Below are positions 1 to 9,311 of a stretch of DNA of 64,000 nt, one piece after another; within the stretch, counting starts at the first letter, position 1, and every line of letters starts with the position of its first letter. Position numbers and translations under genes: made by a program. Origin of the DNA: Acinetobacter pittii (lineage in GTDB: Bacteria; Pseudomonadota; Gammaproteobacteria; Pseudomonadales; Moraxellaceae); the NCBI RefSeq assembly GCF_034067285.1, contig NZ_CP139286.1, positions 434,001-498,000 of the forward strand, written 5' to 3'. The notes below the pieces were generated by a model, which saw only the letters and a list, made by a program, of their open reading frames with translations, searched no databases and was not told the origin of the DNA.

Positions 1-147
1 GTGGAGTACTGGGTTTGCCAGATCCAACCAGGTAAGATCCTGTACGAAATTGAAGGTGTGAACGAAGAATTAGCGCGTGAAGCATTTGCTTTAGCTGCTG
101 CTAAACTTCCGTTTAAAACCACTATCGTGACTCGGACGGTAATGTAA
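1..147 (+). CDS. rplP: 50S ribosomal protein L16, C-terminal part (5' end outside window)
   Basis: The reading frame is open from base 1 and ends at TAA 145-147. The last 48 residues ([19 protein letters not shown] and on, ending TRTVM) match the C-terminus of L16, a 50S protein near the A-site and peptidyl-transferase region. The stop overlaps the rpmC start by one base, as expected for L16-L29 in the S10 operon. The start lies upstream of the window. Confidence 0.95.
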   Translation: MEYWVCQIQPGKILYEIEGVNEELAREAFALAAAKLPFKTTIVTRTVM

Positions 148-344
148 TGAAAACTAAAGATCTACGTGAAAAATCGGTAGAAGAGTTGAAAGCTTTGCTT
201 GATGAGCAACAGCTTAATCAATTCCGTCTTCGTATGGCGAAAGCAACTGGTCAGTTGGGTAAATCGCATGAAGTGCAAGTTGCTCGTAAGACAATTGCTC
301 GTATTAAGACACTCCTTACCGAAAAACAGGGGAACGGACAATGA
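147..344 (+). CDS. rpmC: 50S ribosomal protein L29
   Basis: 65-residue L29, a helical hairpin protein near the peptide exit tunnel. Sequence features are the N-terminal [14 protein letters not shown] segment and the lysine/arginine-rich second helix. It is the normal family length. It is translationally coupled on both sides: it overlaps the rplP stop by 1 base and the rpsQ start by 4 bases, so the three genes form the end of the S10 operon. Confidence 0.97.
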
Positions 345-598
345 GTGAAAAAACAGTCCGCACGTTAACCGGCAAAGTAGTAAGCGACAAAATGGACAAG
401 TCTATTGTTGTTCTTATCGAACGCCGCGTTCAACACCCGTTGTATGGCAAATCAATTCGCCGTTCAACTAAGTTACACGCTCATGATGAGAACAATGTTG
501 CTAAACTTGGCGATGTTGTGACCATTAAAGAAAGCCGCCCAATTTCTAAAACTAAAGCTTGGACTTTAGTGGAAGTAGTTGAAGCAGCTGCTGAGTAA
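341..598 (+). CDS. rpsQ: 30S ribosomal protein S17
   Basis: 85-residue S17, a primary 16S-binding OB-fold protein. The [23 protein letters not shown] start and the HPLYGK motif are typical. ATG overlaps the rpmC stop. It is the last gene of the S10 operon; the 92 bases to rplN are unusually long for this cluster and hold a large inverted repeat. Confidence 0.97.
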   Translation: MSEKTVRTLTGKVVSDKMDKSIVVLIERRVQHPLYGKSIRRSTKLHAHDENNVAKLGDVVTIKESRPISKTKAWTLVEVVEAAAE

Positions 599-613
599 TT
601 CGACGTTCTTGTT

Positions 614-671
614 GCATCATCGGTCAATTTCGAGTACTCTTTGAGCCTTTCGAAATTGTGACCGGTGATGC
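614..671 (+). promoter_or_regulatory. large hairpin between S10 and spc operons
   Basis: The arms 614-633 and 650-671 are complementary over about 20 pairs, with one G-U type pair and a 2-base bulge, around a 16-base loop. The hairpin ends 19 bases before the rplN start and its ribosome binding site. There is no long T-run after it (only TCGGTTTT), so it looks more like a leader or attenuator, or a processing site, than a plain terminator. The role is inferred only from position. Confidence 0.6.
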
Positions 672-690
672 TCGGTTTTGGAGTAGGGCA

Positions 691-1059
691 ATGATTCAAA
701 CCGAAACTATGCTCGACGTAGCAGACAACAGTGGTGCTCGCCGCGTACAATGTATTAAAGTACTTGGTGGTTCACATCGTCGTTATGCTTCTGTTGGCGA
801 CATTATTAAAGTTACTGTAAAAGAAGCAATCCCACGCGCACGTGTTAAAAAAGGTGACGTGATGAATGCGGTTGTAGTTCGTACTAAATTCGGCATTCGT
901 CGTCCAGATGGTTCTGTGATCCGTTTTGATGATAATGCTGCAGTTATCCTGAACAACAACAAAGCTCCGATTGCTACTCGTATCTTCGGACCAGTGACTC
1001 GTGAACTTCGTACTGAACAGTTCATGAAAATCATTTCATTGGCTCCTGAAGTTCTATAA
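691..1059 (+). CDS. rplN: 50S ribosomal protein L14
   Basis: 122-residue L14, which binds 23S rRNA at the subunit interface. The frame is open upstream to 658, but [20 protein letters not shown] is the universal L14 start, and ATG 691 has a purine-rich GGAGTAGGG just before it, so the longer version is rejected. It is the first gene of the spc operon. Confidence 0.96.
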
Positions 1060-1068
1060 GAGGCAATC

Positions 1069-1386
1069 ATGGCTAAGATTAAAAAAGGCGATCAAGTTAT
1101 CGTGATCGCAGGTAAAGAAAAAGGCAAACAGGGTACTGTATTGTCTGTTTCTGAAGACCGCGTTAAGGTTGAAGGCCTTAACTTAGTGAAGAAGCATCAA
1201 AAGCCGAATCGTGTAACTGGCGCTGAAGGCGGTATCGTTACTCAAGAAGCTTCGCTTCATATTTCAAACGTGGCAATTTTAAATGCTACAACCCAGAAGG
1301 CTGACCGTGTTGGTTACCAAGTGATTGATGGCGTGAAAACTCGCGTTTATAAATCAAATGGTGAATCAGTGGCGGTAGCGAAGTAA
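1069..1386 (+). CDS. rplX: 50S ribosomal protein L24
   Basis: 105-residue L24, an assembly-initiator protein with an N-terminal KOW motif (KKGDQVIVIAGKEKGKQGTV, residues about 5-24). It follows rplN by 9 bases with an AGAGG ribosome binding site. Normal length and context. Confidence 0.97.
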   Translation: MAKIKKGDQVIVIAGKEKGKQGTVLSVSEDRVKVEGLNLVKKHQKPNRVTGAEGGIVTQEASLHISNVAILNATTQKADRVGYQVIDGVKTRVYKSNGESVAVAK

Positions 1387-1401
1387 TAGGTTGAAAAGGC
1401 A

Positions 1402-1938
1402 ATGGCCAGACTTAAAGCACGTTACAACGAAGAACTTAAAGCGAAGTTACAAGAAGAACTTAGCATTAAGAACGTGATGGAAATTCCACGCATCACAAAA
1501 ATTACCCTAAACATGGGTGTAGGCGCAGCTGCAACTGATAAGAAATTATTAGATGGCGCTGTAGTCGACATGCAATTAATTGCTGGTCAAAAACCAGTAA
1601 TTACACTTGCTCGTAAATCTATCGCTGGTTTCAAAATCCGTGATGGTTGGCCGATTGGTTGTAAAGTTACTTTACGTGGCGACCAAATGTACGAATTCTT
1701 GGACCGTTTGATCTCAATCGCAATCCCTCGTATCCGTGACTTCCGTGGTTTCTCTTCGAAATCATTTGATGGTCGTGGTAACTACTCAATGGGTTTGAAA
1801 GAGCAAATCGTTTTCCCTGAAATCGATTTCGATAAGATTGATCGTATTCGTGGTATGGATATTACTATTACTACGACTGCTCGCACCGATGACGAAGGCC
1901 GTGCGCTTATGCGTGCATTCGGCTTCCCGTTCAAATAA
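1402..1938 (+). CDS. rplE: 50S ribosomal protein L5
   Basis: 178-residue L5, the central-protuberance protein that binds 5S rRNA. Typical segments are [19 protein letters not shown] (residues about 24-42) and [18 protein letters not shown]. In E. coli the S8 autoregulatory site spans the rplX-rplE junction; the 15-base gap here (1387-1401) shows no obvious equivalent structure. Confidence 0.97.
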   Translation: MARLKARYNEELKAKLQEELSIKNVMEIPRITKITLNMGVGAAATDKKLLDGAVVDMQLIAGQKPVITLARKSIAGFKIRDGWPIGCKVTLRGDQMYEFLDRLISIAIPRIRDFRGFSSKSFDGRGNYSMGLKEQIVFPEIDFDKIDRIRGMDITITTTARTDDEGRALMRAFGFPFK

Positions 1939-1947
1939 GAGGTCGAT

Positions 1948-2253
1948 ATGGCTAAGAAAGGTATGATTAATCGCGAATTGAAACGCGAAAAAACAGTTGC
2001 TAAATACGCTGCAAAACGTGCTGAATTAAAAGCTACGATTGCAAACGTAAATGCAAGTGAAGAAGAGCGTTTCGAAGCGATGTTAAAGTTACAAGCATTG
2101 CCACGTAATGCATCTCCGGTACGTCTTCGTAACCGTTGTGGTTTAACTGGTCGTCCTCATGGTTACTTCCGTAAGTTCGGTTTAAGCCGTAACAAATTAC
2201 GTGACACAGTAATGCAGGGTGATGTACCAGGCGTTGTTAAGGCAAGCTGGTAA
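1948..2253 (+). CDS. rpsN: 30S ribosomal protein S14 (zinc-free long form)
   Basis: 101-residue S14, assembling late into the 30S head. It is the longer form: the zinc-binding CxxC pairs of short S14 are absent, and a single Cys occurs in [13 protein letters not shown]. The conserved C-terminal GLSRNKLRD is present. Ten bases after rplE, with GAGG ahead of the ATG. Confidence 0.97.
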   Translation: MAKKGMINRELKREKTVAKYAAKRAELKATIANVNASEEERFEAMLKLQALPRNASPVRLRNRCGLTGRPHGYFRKFGLSRNKLRDTVMQGDVPGVVKASW

Positions 2254-2264
2254 GGAGCGACTAA

Positions 2265-2660
2265 ATGAGTATGCAAGATACCGTTGCCGACATGCTAACA
2301 CGTGTTCGTAACGCACAAATGGCTAAGAAACAAACTGTTTCTATGCCTTCTTCTAAGTTGAAAGTTGCTATTGCAAACGTACTTCAACAAGAAGGTTATA
2401 TTTCAAATGTAGAAGTTGCTCAAGAAGAGACAAAATCTACTTTGACAATTACTTTAAAATATTTCGAAGGCAAACCAGTTATCGAAATGGTTAAACGCGT
2501 AAGCCGTCCAGGTCTTCGCCAATACCGTGGTAAAGATAAACTTCCAAGCGTTAAGCAAGGTTTAGGTATTGCAATTGTTTCTACAAGCAAAGGCATCATG
2601 ACTGATCGCGCTGCACGTGCTGCGGGCGTTGGTGGTGAAGTTATTGCTTTTGTTTCTTAA
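2265..2660 (+). CDS. rpsH: 30S ribosomal protein S8
   Basis: 131-residue S8, a primary 16S-binding protein and, in E. coli, the translational repressor of the spc operon. [18 protein letters not shown] and the C-terminal [13 protein letters not shown] are family hallmarks. A second ATG two codons in (MQDT) is also possible. GGAG precedes the first ATG. Confidence 0.97.
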   Translation: MSMQDTVADMLTRVRNAQMAKKQTVSMPSSKLKVAIANVLQQEGYISNVEVAQEETKSTLTITLKYFEGKPVIEMVKRVSRPGLRQYRGKDKLPSVKQGLGIAIVSTSKGIMTDRAARAAGVGGEVIAFVS

Positions 2661-2673
2661 TAGGTGATTCCTC

Positions 2674-3207
2674 ATGTCTCGTGTGGCTAAAGCCCCAGTA
2701 ACTGTACCTAATGGTGTAGCAGTTACTCAGAACGGCCGGCAGGTCGAAGTGAAAGGCAGCAAAGGTACATTGTCTTTCAACCTGCATGCGCTGGTCGAGC
2801 TAAAACAGGAAGAAGGTAAACTTCAACTTGCTCCAGTTAAAGAATCGAAAGATGCTTGGATGCAAGCTGGTACTGCTCGCGCTGTATTGAATAACCTTGT
2901 AAAAGGGGTTAGCGAAGGCTTCGAACGTAAGTTGCAGCTAGTTGGTGTTGGTTATAAAGCTGCGGTTAAAGGTACTGTTGTAAACCTTAACCTTGGTTTT
3001 TCACACCCAATTGACTACGCTTTACCTGAAGGTGTAACAGCGGAAACTCCAACTGCTACTGAAATCATTTTGAAATCAGCAAACAAGCAGTTGTTAGGTC
3101 AAGTAGCGGCAGAAATCCGTGCGTATCGTTCTCCTGAACCATATAAAGGTAAAGGTGTTCGTTATTCGGATGAAGTCATTCTTCGTAAAGAAGCTAAGAA
3201 GAAATAA
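2674..3207 (+). CDS. rplF: 50S ribosomal protein L6
   Basis: 177-residue L6, with two repeated alpha/beta domains, binding 23S rRNA near the sarcin-ricin loop and stalk base. [15 protein letters not shown] at the start and [13 protein letters not shown] near the C-terminus are diagnostic. Normal length; 13 bases after rpsH. Confidence 0.97.
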   Translation: MSRVAKAPVTVPNGVAVTQNGRQVEVKGSKGTLSFNLHALVELKQEEGKLQLAPVKESKDAWMQAGTARAVLNNLVKGVSEGFERKLQLVGVGYKAAVKGTVVNLNLGFSHPIDYALPEGVTAETPTATEIILKSANKQLLGQVAAEIRAYRSPEPYKGKGVRYSDEVILRKEAKKK

Positions 3208-3221
3208 GGCGCGAGGTTCTT

Positions 3222-3572
3222 ATGAACGAAAAGAAACAATCCCGTTTGCGTCGTGCGAAAAGCACACGCTTGCACATTCGTGCATTGGGTGCGACTCGTT
3301 TGTGTGTAAACCGCACTCCGCGTCACATCTATGCTCAAGTTATTTCAGCAGATGGTGGCAAAGTTTTAGCACAAGCTTCAACTTTGGATGCATCTTTACG
3401 TAGCGGTACTACAGGTAATGTAGACGCGGCTACTAAAGTAGGCGCTTTAATCGCAGAGCGTGCGAAAGCAGCTGGTGTAACTAAAGTTGCATTTGACCGT
3501 TCTGGTTTTAAATATCATGGTCGTATCAAAGCCTTGGCTGATGCTGCTCGTGAAAACGGCTTGGAGTTCTAA
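3222..3572 (+). CDS. rplR: 50S ribosomal protein L18
   Basis: 116-residue L18, which binds 5S rRNA with L5. The family segments [11 protein letters not shown] and [21 protein letters not shown] are visible. The Lys/Arg-rich N-terminus is normal. Two bases separate its stop from rpsE, so translation is probably coupled. Confidence 0.97.
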   Translation: MNEKKQSRLRRAKSTRLHIRALGATRLCVNRTPRHIYAQVISADGGKVLAQASTLDASLRSGTTGNVDAATKVGALIAERAKAAGVTKVAFDRSGFKYHGRIKALADAARENGLEF

Positions 3573-3574
3573 TC

Positions 3575-4072
3575 ATGGCTAAAGTTGAACAAAACGAAGG
3601 TCTTGTTGAAAAGCTGGTTGCCGTTGATCGTGTAGCCAAAGTTGTTAAGGGTGGTCGTATCTTCTCTTTCACAGCATTAACTGTTGTGGGTGATGGTAAT
3701 GGTCGTGTTGGTTTTGGTCGTGGTAAAGCACGTGAAGTTCCAGCTGCTATTTCTAAAGCACTTGAAGCTGCACGTCGCAACATGATTACTGTAGACCTTG
3801 CAGGTACTACTTTACAACACCCTGTGAATGCTCGTCATGGTGCAAGCCGTGTATATATGCAACCTGCTTCTGAAGGTACTGGCGTAATCGCTGGTGGCGC
3901 AATGCGTGCCGTTCTAGAAGCTGCAGGTGTACATAACGTACTTGCTAAATGTTATGGTTCTACTAATGCTGCCAACGTAGTAAACGCAACTTTCAAAGGT
4001 TTGCGTGATATGACTTCTCCTGAGAAAGTCGCTGCGAAACGTGGTAAATCAGTAGAAGAAATTCAAGGGTAA
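3575..4072 (+). CDS. rpsE: 30S ribosomal protein S5
   Basis: 165-residue S5, involved in decoding accuracy and mRNA helicase activity at the entry channel. The double-stranded RNA-binding N-terminal domain ([38 protein letters not shown]) and the C-terminal [12 protein letters not shown] segment are clear. Normal length. Confidence 0.97.
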
Positions 4073-4078
4073 TCAATC

Positions 4079-4255
4079 ATGAAAACGATTAAAGTTACCC
4101 AGACTAAATCTTCTTCACATCGCTTGAAAAATCACAAGCTTTGCTTACAAGGTTTAGGTCTGCGTCGTATTGGTCATACTGTAGAAGTGCAAGATACGCC
4201 TTCTAACCGCGGTATGATCAACAAAGTCTACTATATGGTTAGTGTAGAGGAATAA
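4079..4255 (+). CDS. rpmD: 50S ribosomal protein L30
   Basis: 58-residue L30 read directly from the sequence: it starts [20 protein letters not shown], contains [20 protein letters not shown] and ends at TAA 4253-4255. It fills the gap between rpsE and rplO, the standard spc order. It is short enough to be missed by a 60-residue cut-off. Confidence 0.96.
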
Positions 4256-4258
4256 GCC

Positions 4259-4699
4259 ATGACTCTGCGTTTAAATGAACTTGCGCCTGCAGAAGGTGCA
4301 AAACGTGAACACCGTCGTTTAGGCCGTGGTATCGGTTCTGGCGTTGGTAAGACTGGTGGCCGTGGTGTCAAAGGTCAAAAATCACGTAAAAGTGGTGGCG
4401 TTCGTCCAGGCTTTGAAGGCGGTCAAACAGCGATTTATCGTCGTTTACCTAAATTCGGTTTCACTAGCCAAATCGCTTTAAAAACTGCTGAAGTACGTTT
4501 ATCTGAGTTAAGCAAGGTTGAAGGCGACATCGTTAGCCTAGAAACTTTGAAAGCTGCGAATGTTGTTCGTCGTGACCAAATTCGTGCTCGTATCGTACTT
4601 TCTGGTGAAATCACTCGTGCATTCACTGTTCAAGGTGTTGCATTGACTAAAGGCGCTAAAGCTGCGATTGAAGCAGCTGGCGGTAAAGTCGAGGAGTAA
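4259..4699 (+). CDS. rplO: 50S ribosomal protein L15
   Basis: 146-residue L15, a 23S-binding assembly protein. The glycine/arginine-rich N-terminal stretch ([18 protein letters not shown], then [18 protein letters not shown]) is the family signature. The secY start is 6 bases downstream and its ribosome binding site (GAGGAG) lies inside the rplO 3' end. Confidence 0.97.
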   Translation: MTLRLNELAPAEGAKREHRRLGRGIGSGVGKTGGRGVKGQKSRKSGGVRPGFEGGQTAIYRRLPKFGFTSQIALKTAEVRLSELSKVEGDIVSLETLKAANVVRRDQIRARIVLSGEITRAFTVQGVALTKGAKAAIEAAGGKVEE

Positions 4700-4705
4700 T
4701 CTCGA

Positions 4706-6064
4706 GTGTCTATGTCTCCTAGTTCTTCAGGTCATGTCAACATGATGAAAGGTCAGCCATTTCATGTGAAATATCGTGAAATTATTCGCCGGATGAGTTT
4801 TCTAATCGGTGCATTGCTGGTCTTTCGACTAGGAGCGCATATTCCAGTACCAGGCATTAATAATGCTGCGTTAGAAAATTTATTTCATGCGAACCAAGGA
4901 ACTATTCTTGGGCTATTCAATATGTTTTCTGGCGGTGCTTTAGAGCGAATGTCTATTCTTGCTTTAGGGATTATGCCTTACATTTCTGCATCAATTATTG
5001 TGCAGTTAATGTCTACTGTAATTCCTTCACTTGAAGCCTTGAAAAAGGAAGGTGAGCAAGGTAAGCGTAAAATTAATCAATATACGCGTCAGGGCACATT
5101 GTTGCTTGCAGTGGTTCAGGCAGTTGGTATGTGTGCGGGTTTGATCGGTCAGGGTATTACTCTGTCAGTTGGTCTCGCTTTTTATATACCGGCAGTTACT
5201 TCACTTGTCGCTGGAACTATGTTCTTAATGTGGCTAGGTGAGCAAATCACTGAAAGAGGTATTGGTAACGGTATCTCAATGATTATTTTCGCAGGTATTG
5301 TTGCTGGTTTGCCTAAATTAATTATGCAATCAGTATCTTCTGTAGATAATGGTCAGACAAGTTTGATTGGTCTTGTAATCTTTGGTCTTTTGTCTTTAGG
5401 TGTATTGGCAGCCATTGTGTTTATCGAAAAAGCACAACGTCGTATCCCAGTAAACTATGCACAAAAGCAACAAGGTCGTCGTATATTTACAGCACAGCAG
5501 ACGCATTTGCCATTAAAAATTAATATGGCTGGTGTTATTCCTGCGATTTTTGCAAGTTCTTTACTATTGTTCCCAGCTAGTCTTGGACAATGGGTTGGAA
5601 GTGCAGATCCAAATGCTGGTTTTATTAAAAGTAGCTTACAAGACTTAGCGTTAGTATTGTCGCCTGGACAGCCTTTGTATTTGGTGCTCTTTGGTGCGTT
5701 AATTATCTTTTTCTGTTACTTTTATACGGCTTTAGTATTTAGCCCTAAGGAAGTATCAGAAAATCTAAAACGCAGCGGAGCTTATGTGCCTGGTATTCGC
5801 CCAGGTGAGCAAACTGCTCGTTACTTAGATCATATTCTTAATCGTTTGACGTTTATTGGTGCGATTTATATTACGGTCATTTGTTTAATGCCAATGATTC
5901 TACAAAGCTCTTTTGGGATTCCATTCTATTTAGGTGGTACCTCATTATTGATCGTAGTAGTCGTGGTTATGGACTTTATGGCTCAGCTACAAGCGCATTT
6001 AACATCTCATCAATATGACAATCAAACATTAATGAGAAAAACGACTGCTCATCCTAAGGGATAA
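4706..6064 (+). CDS. secY: Sec translocase channel subunit SecY
   Basis: 452-residue inner-membrane protein with ten transmembrane helices, the pore of SecYEG for export and membrane insertion. The family segments [43 protein letters not shown] and the cytoplasmic loop around residues 240-265 are present. I start at GTG 4706 because GAGGAG lies 9 bases upstream; ATG 4712, two codons in, is an alternative. It is the membrane-protein gene of the spc operon. Confidence 0.96.
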
Positions 6065-6084
6065 GCGCACTTAGAGGTTTCATC

Positions 6085-6201
6085 ATGAAAGTACAAGCTT
6101 CTGTAAAGAAAATTTGTGGTAGCTGTAAAGTTATCCGTCGTAATGGGGTTATTCGCGTAATTTGTAGCGCAGAACCTCGTCATAAGCAGCGTCAAGGTTA
6201 A
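6085..6201 (+). CDS. rpmJ: 50S ribosomal protein L36 (zinc-ribbon form)
   Basis: 38-residue L36 read from the sequence: [20 protein letters not shown] and on, ending HKQRQG. Cys11, Cys14, Cys27 and His33 form the zinc site, so this is the zinc-containing type rather than the zinc-free paralogue. It lies 20 bases after secY with AGAGG upstream, and closes the spc operon. Confidence 0.96.
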
Positions 6202-6223
6202 TCTAATCAAGACCTGTTGATTT

Positions 6224-6289
6224 CAGTAGGCGAATTGGGTTAATATCCGCCCCTCAAGATTTTTGTGGGGCGGTTGATTATCTCTACTG
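6224..6289 (+). promoter_or_regulatory. candidate leader structure upstream of the alpha operon
   Basis: A GC-rich stem (6247-6253 with 6267-6273, CCGCCCC/GGGGCGG, 13-base loop) sits inside a second complementary pair (CAGTAG 6224-6229 and CTACTG 6284-6289). There is no T-run, so it is not a classical terminator. In E. coli, S4 represses this operon by binding a structured leader ahead of rpsM; this is the same position, but equivalence is inference. Confidence 0.5.
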
Positions 6290-6307
6290 CCTTTTTGGAG
6301 AAAGTGA

Positions 6308-6664
6308 ATGGCTCGTATTGCCGGTGTAAACATTCCGGATAACAAGCATGCTGTTATCTCCCTCACTTATATCTTTGGTATCGGTCGCCACACTGCTAAG
6401 AATATCTTAGCTGCAGTTGGTATTACTGAAACTACTAAGATCCGTGAGTTGGACGATGCTCAGCTTGATGCGATTCGTGCAGAAGTTGCTAAGGTTCCTA
6501 CCGAAGGTGACTTACGTCGCGAAATTTCCATGAACATTAAACGTTTAATGGATTTGGGTTGCTATCGCGGCCTTCGCCATCGTCGCAGCTTGCCTGTCCG
6601 TGGTCAACGCACCAAAACTAACGCACGTACCCGTAAAGGTCCGCGCAAACCGATTAAAAAGTAA
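6308..6664 (+). CDS. rpsM: 30S ribosomal protein S13
   Basis: 118-residue S13 of the 30S head, contacting L5 and the P-site t[23 protein letters not shown] and the basic C-terminus [17 protein letters not shown] are typical. It is the first gene of the alpha operon; TTTTTGGAG provides the ribosome binding site. Confidence 0.97.
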
Positions 6665-6683
6665 GATTTCTGGAAGCTAAAAG

Positions 6684-7070
6684 ATGGCTAAAGATACTCG
6701 CACACGCAAGAAGGTCACCCGTACCGTCTCTGAAGGTGTTGCACACATTCACGCGTCTTTTAATAACACCATTGTTACGATTACTGATCGTCAAGGTAAT
6801 GCATTGGCTTGGGCCACCTCAGGTGGACAAGGCTTCCGTGGTTCACGTAAATCAACTCCGTTTGCTGCTCAGGTAGCTGCTGAAGTTGCTGGTAAAGCAG
6901 CTTTGGATTACGGTTTGAAAAATCTGGACGTCCTTGTAAAAGGTCCTGGTCCAGGTCGTGAGTCTGCGGTTCGTGCATTAGGCGCAGTGGGTTATAAGAT
7001 TAACAGCATTACCGATGTGACTCCAATTCCTCACAACGGTTGCCGTCCACCTAAAAAACGTCGCGTGTAA
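6684..7070 (+). CDS. rpsK: 30S ribosomal protein S11
   Basis: 128-residue S11 on the 30S platform beside the E-site. [21 protein letters not shown] and the C-terminal [18 protein letters not shown] are near-universal S11 sequences. Normal length; 19 bases after rpsM. Confidence 0.97.
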
Positions 7071-7082
7071 GGAGAAACATTC

Positions 7083-7709
7083 ATGGCTCGTTATATTGGT
7101 CCAAAATGCAAACTCTCTCGCCGCGAAGGGACAGACCTGCAACTTAAATCTGGCGTTAAACCATTTGACGTCAAAACTAAAAAAGCTAACAAAGCACCTG
7201 GTCAACATGGTCAGGCACGCGGTGGTAAGCAATCTGAGTATTCACTACAATTACGTGAAAAACAAAAAGTCCGTCGTATTTACGGTGTGTTAGAACGTCA
7301 ATTTAGTAACTACTATAAAGAAGCAGCTCGTGTTAAAGGCGCAACAGGTGAGAACTTGTTGAAATTGCTTGAAAGCCGTCTTGATAACGTTGTTTATCGC
7401 ATGGGTTTTGGTTCTACACGTGCAGAAGCTCGTCAGTTAGTAAGTCACCGTAGCATTACTTTGAATGGTCGTCGTGTAAACATCGCATCTATTCAAGTTA
7501 AAGCTGGTGATGTAATTGCGGTTCACGAAGGTGCTAAACAACAATTGCGTATTAAAAACGCGATTGAGTTAGCTGCACAACGTGGTATTCCAGCTTGGAT
7601 CGAAGTTGATCATTCTAAGCTTGAAGGTACGTTTAAAGCTGCACCAGATCGTTCTGATTTACCTGCTGAAATCAACGAAAGCTTGATTGTAGAATTGTAT
7701 TCTAAATAA
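7083..7709 (+). CDS. rpsD: 30S ribosomal protein S4
   Basis: 208-residue S4, a 16S assembly initiator and, in E. coli, the autogenous repressor of this operon. [23 protein letters not shown] and the S4 RNA-binding domain ([20 protein letters not shown], about residues 98-117) are clear. GGAGAAAC before the ATG is a good ribosome binding site. Confidence 0.97.
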
Positions 7710-7726
7710 TCCTTGAGGTAGCAATA

Positions 7727-8734
7727 ATGACGCGTACTGCAAACGAGTTTCTAACTCCGCAAGCGATCAAGGTCGAAGCGGTAAGCGGGACCTCGGCAAA
7801 AGTGATTCTAGAACCTTTAGAGCGTGGTTTTGGCCATACTCTAGGTAATGCTTTACGTCGCATTCTATTGTCTTCTTTACCTGGCGCTGCTGTGGTTGAA
7901 GTAGAGATAGAAGGTGTCGAGCACGAGTACAGTACTTTAGAAGGCTTGCAGCAGGACATCGTCGAGCTCTTGCTGAACCTAAAAGGATTGTCTATTAAGC
8001 TGTTCGATCAAAATGAAGCATATTTAACATTAGAAAAACAAGGTCCTGGCGATATTACTGCTGCTGACCTTCGTTTACCTCATAATGTTGAAGTGGTTAA
8101 CCCAGAACATTTAATCGGTACTTTAAGTGCTTCAGGCTCATTAAAAATGCGCTTGAAAGTTGCTCAAGGTCGTGGTTATGAAACATCTGATTCTCGTTTC
8201 CCTGAAGGTGAAACACGTCCTGTTGGTCGTTTGCAATTAGATGCTTCTTATAGCCCAATTAAACGTGTTTCTTACACCGTTGAAAATGCGCGTGTAGAAC
8301 AACGTACTGATTTAGATAAACTGGTAATCGACCTTGAAACAAATGGAACGGTTGATCCTGAAGAAGCTATCCGTAAAGCGGCAACAATCTTGCAACAACA
8401 AATTGCAATTTTTGTTGATCTTCAGAAAGACCAAACTCCAGTTGCTCAAGAGCCTCGTGAAGAAGTTGACCCAATCTTGCTTCGCCCAGTAGATGATCTA
8501 GAGCTTACTGTTCGTTCTGCTAACTGTTTGAAAGCAGAAAATATTTACTACATTGGTGATCTTGTTCAACGTACTGAAGTTGAGTTGTTAAAAACTCCTA
8601 ACCTTGGTAAAAAATCGTTAACAGAGATCAAAGATGTTTTGGCATCGAAAGGCTTACAACTCGGTATGCGTCTTGAAAACTGGCCACCAGCTAGTCTTCG
8701 TATGGACGACCGTTTTGCCTATCGTAGCCGTTAA
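7727..8734 (+). CDS. rpoA: RNA polymerase alpha subunit
   Basis: 335-residue alpha subunit. The N-terminal dimerisation domain carries [21 protein letters not shown] (residues about 33-53), and the C-terminal domain that binds UP elements and activators runs from about residue 250 ([20 protein letters not shown], then [13 protein letters not shown]). Length and domain order are normal. Its place between rpsD and rplQ is the standard proteobacterial order. Confidence 0.97.
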   Translation: MTRTANEFLTPQAIKVEAVSGTSAKVILEPLERGFGHTLGNALRRILLSSLPGAAVVEVEIEGVEHEYSTLEGLQQDIVELLLNLKGLSIKLFDQNEAYLTLEKQGPGDITAADLRLPHNVEVVNPEHLIGTLSASGSLKMRLKVAQGRGYETSDSRFPEGETRPVGRLQLDASYSPIKRVSYTVENARVEQRTDLDKLVIDLETNGTVDPEEAIRKAATILQQQIAIFVDLQKDQTPVAQEPREEVDPILLRPVDDLELTVRSANCLKAENIYYIGDLVQRTEVELLKTPNLGKKSLTEIKDVLASKGLQLGMRLENWPPASLRMDDRFAYRSR

Positions 8735-8752
8735 TTAAGTAGGACTATCACC

Positions 8753-9130
8753 ATGCGTCATCGTAATAGTGGTGTGAAATTAGGCCGTACAAGCAGCCAT
8801 CGTAAAGCGATGTTCCAAAACTTGGCTAATTCTTTATTTGAACACGAGTTGATCAAAACAACTGTGCCTAAAGCTAAAGAATTACGTCGTGTTGCTGAGC
8901 CTTTAATCACTCTAGCAAAAAACGATACTGTAGCAAATCGTCGTTTAGCATTTGCTCGTACTCGTAATGCTGCAACTGTTGGTAAATTATTTACCGTACT
9001 CGGCCCTCGTTACAAAGAACGTAACGGCGGTTATCTACGTGTTCTTAAAGCGGGCTTCCGTGCTGGTGATGCAGCACCGATGGCTTACGTTGAGCTTGTA
9101 GATCGTGAAGTAAACACTTCAGCTGAATAA
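8753..9130 (+). CDS. rplQ: 50S ribosomal protein L17
   Basis: 125-residue L17 near the peptide exit. [20 protein letters not shown] and the central [17 protein letters not shown] are the family signature. It is the last gene of the alpha operon and is followed directly by a strong terminator. Confidence 0.97.
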   Translation: MRHRNSGVKLGRTSSHRKAMFQNLANSLFEHELIKTTVPKAKELRRVAEPLITLAKNDTVANRRLAFARTRNAATVGKLFTVLGPRYKERNGGYLRVLKAGFRAGDAAPMAYVELVDREVNTSAE

Positions 9131-9142
9131 TTGATTTTATTC

Positions 9143-9175
9143 AAAAAAGACCGGTTTTATACCGGTCTTTTTTAT
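9143..9175 (+). terminator. rho-independent terminator of the alpha operon
   Basis: A perfect 10-bp stem (9146-9155 with 9161-9170, AAAGACCGGT/ACCGGTCTTT), a 5-base loop, and a T-run from 9168. It lies 12 bases after the rplQ stop. Confidence 0.93.
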
Positions 9176-9235
9176 TTCTAGTCACAAAATAAATTATAAA
9201 AATGTCCTCAAGTGACATAAAAAAGCAGATAAACG

Positions 9236-9262
9236 GTCAAACTTGACATTGTGTATTGTCAA
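9236..9262 (+). promoter_or_regulatory. cluster of GTCAA/TTGAC half-sites upstream of almA
   Basis: Three half-sites occur: GTCAA 9236-9240, TTGACA 9243-9248 and TGTCAA 9257-9262. The first two form an inverted repeat with a 2-base gap; the last two form one with an 8-base gap. They lie 50-75 bases before the almA start, and TTGACA could also serve as a -35 box, though I see no well-spaced -10. A regulator operator is plausible but unproven. Confidence 0.35.
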
Positions 9263-9311
9263 AATTGTGTTTTAATAAACTTATATTCTCAACAATGGGT
9301 ATAAAAATAAA

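Noticed and set aside
658..690. Upstream extension of rplN
   Set aside because: It runs through the hairpin arm and adds residues no L14 has; ATG 691 has the ribosome binding site.
3119..3403. 94-codon plus-strand frame bridging rplF and rplR
   Set aside because: Out of frame with both well-supported ribosomal genes; an overlap artefact.
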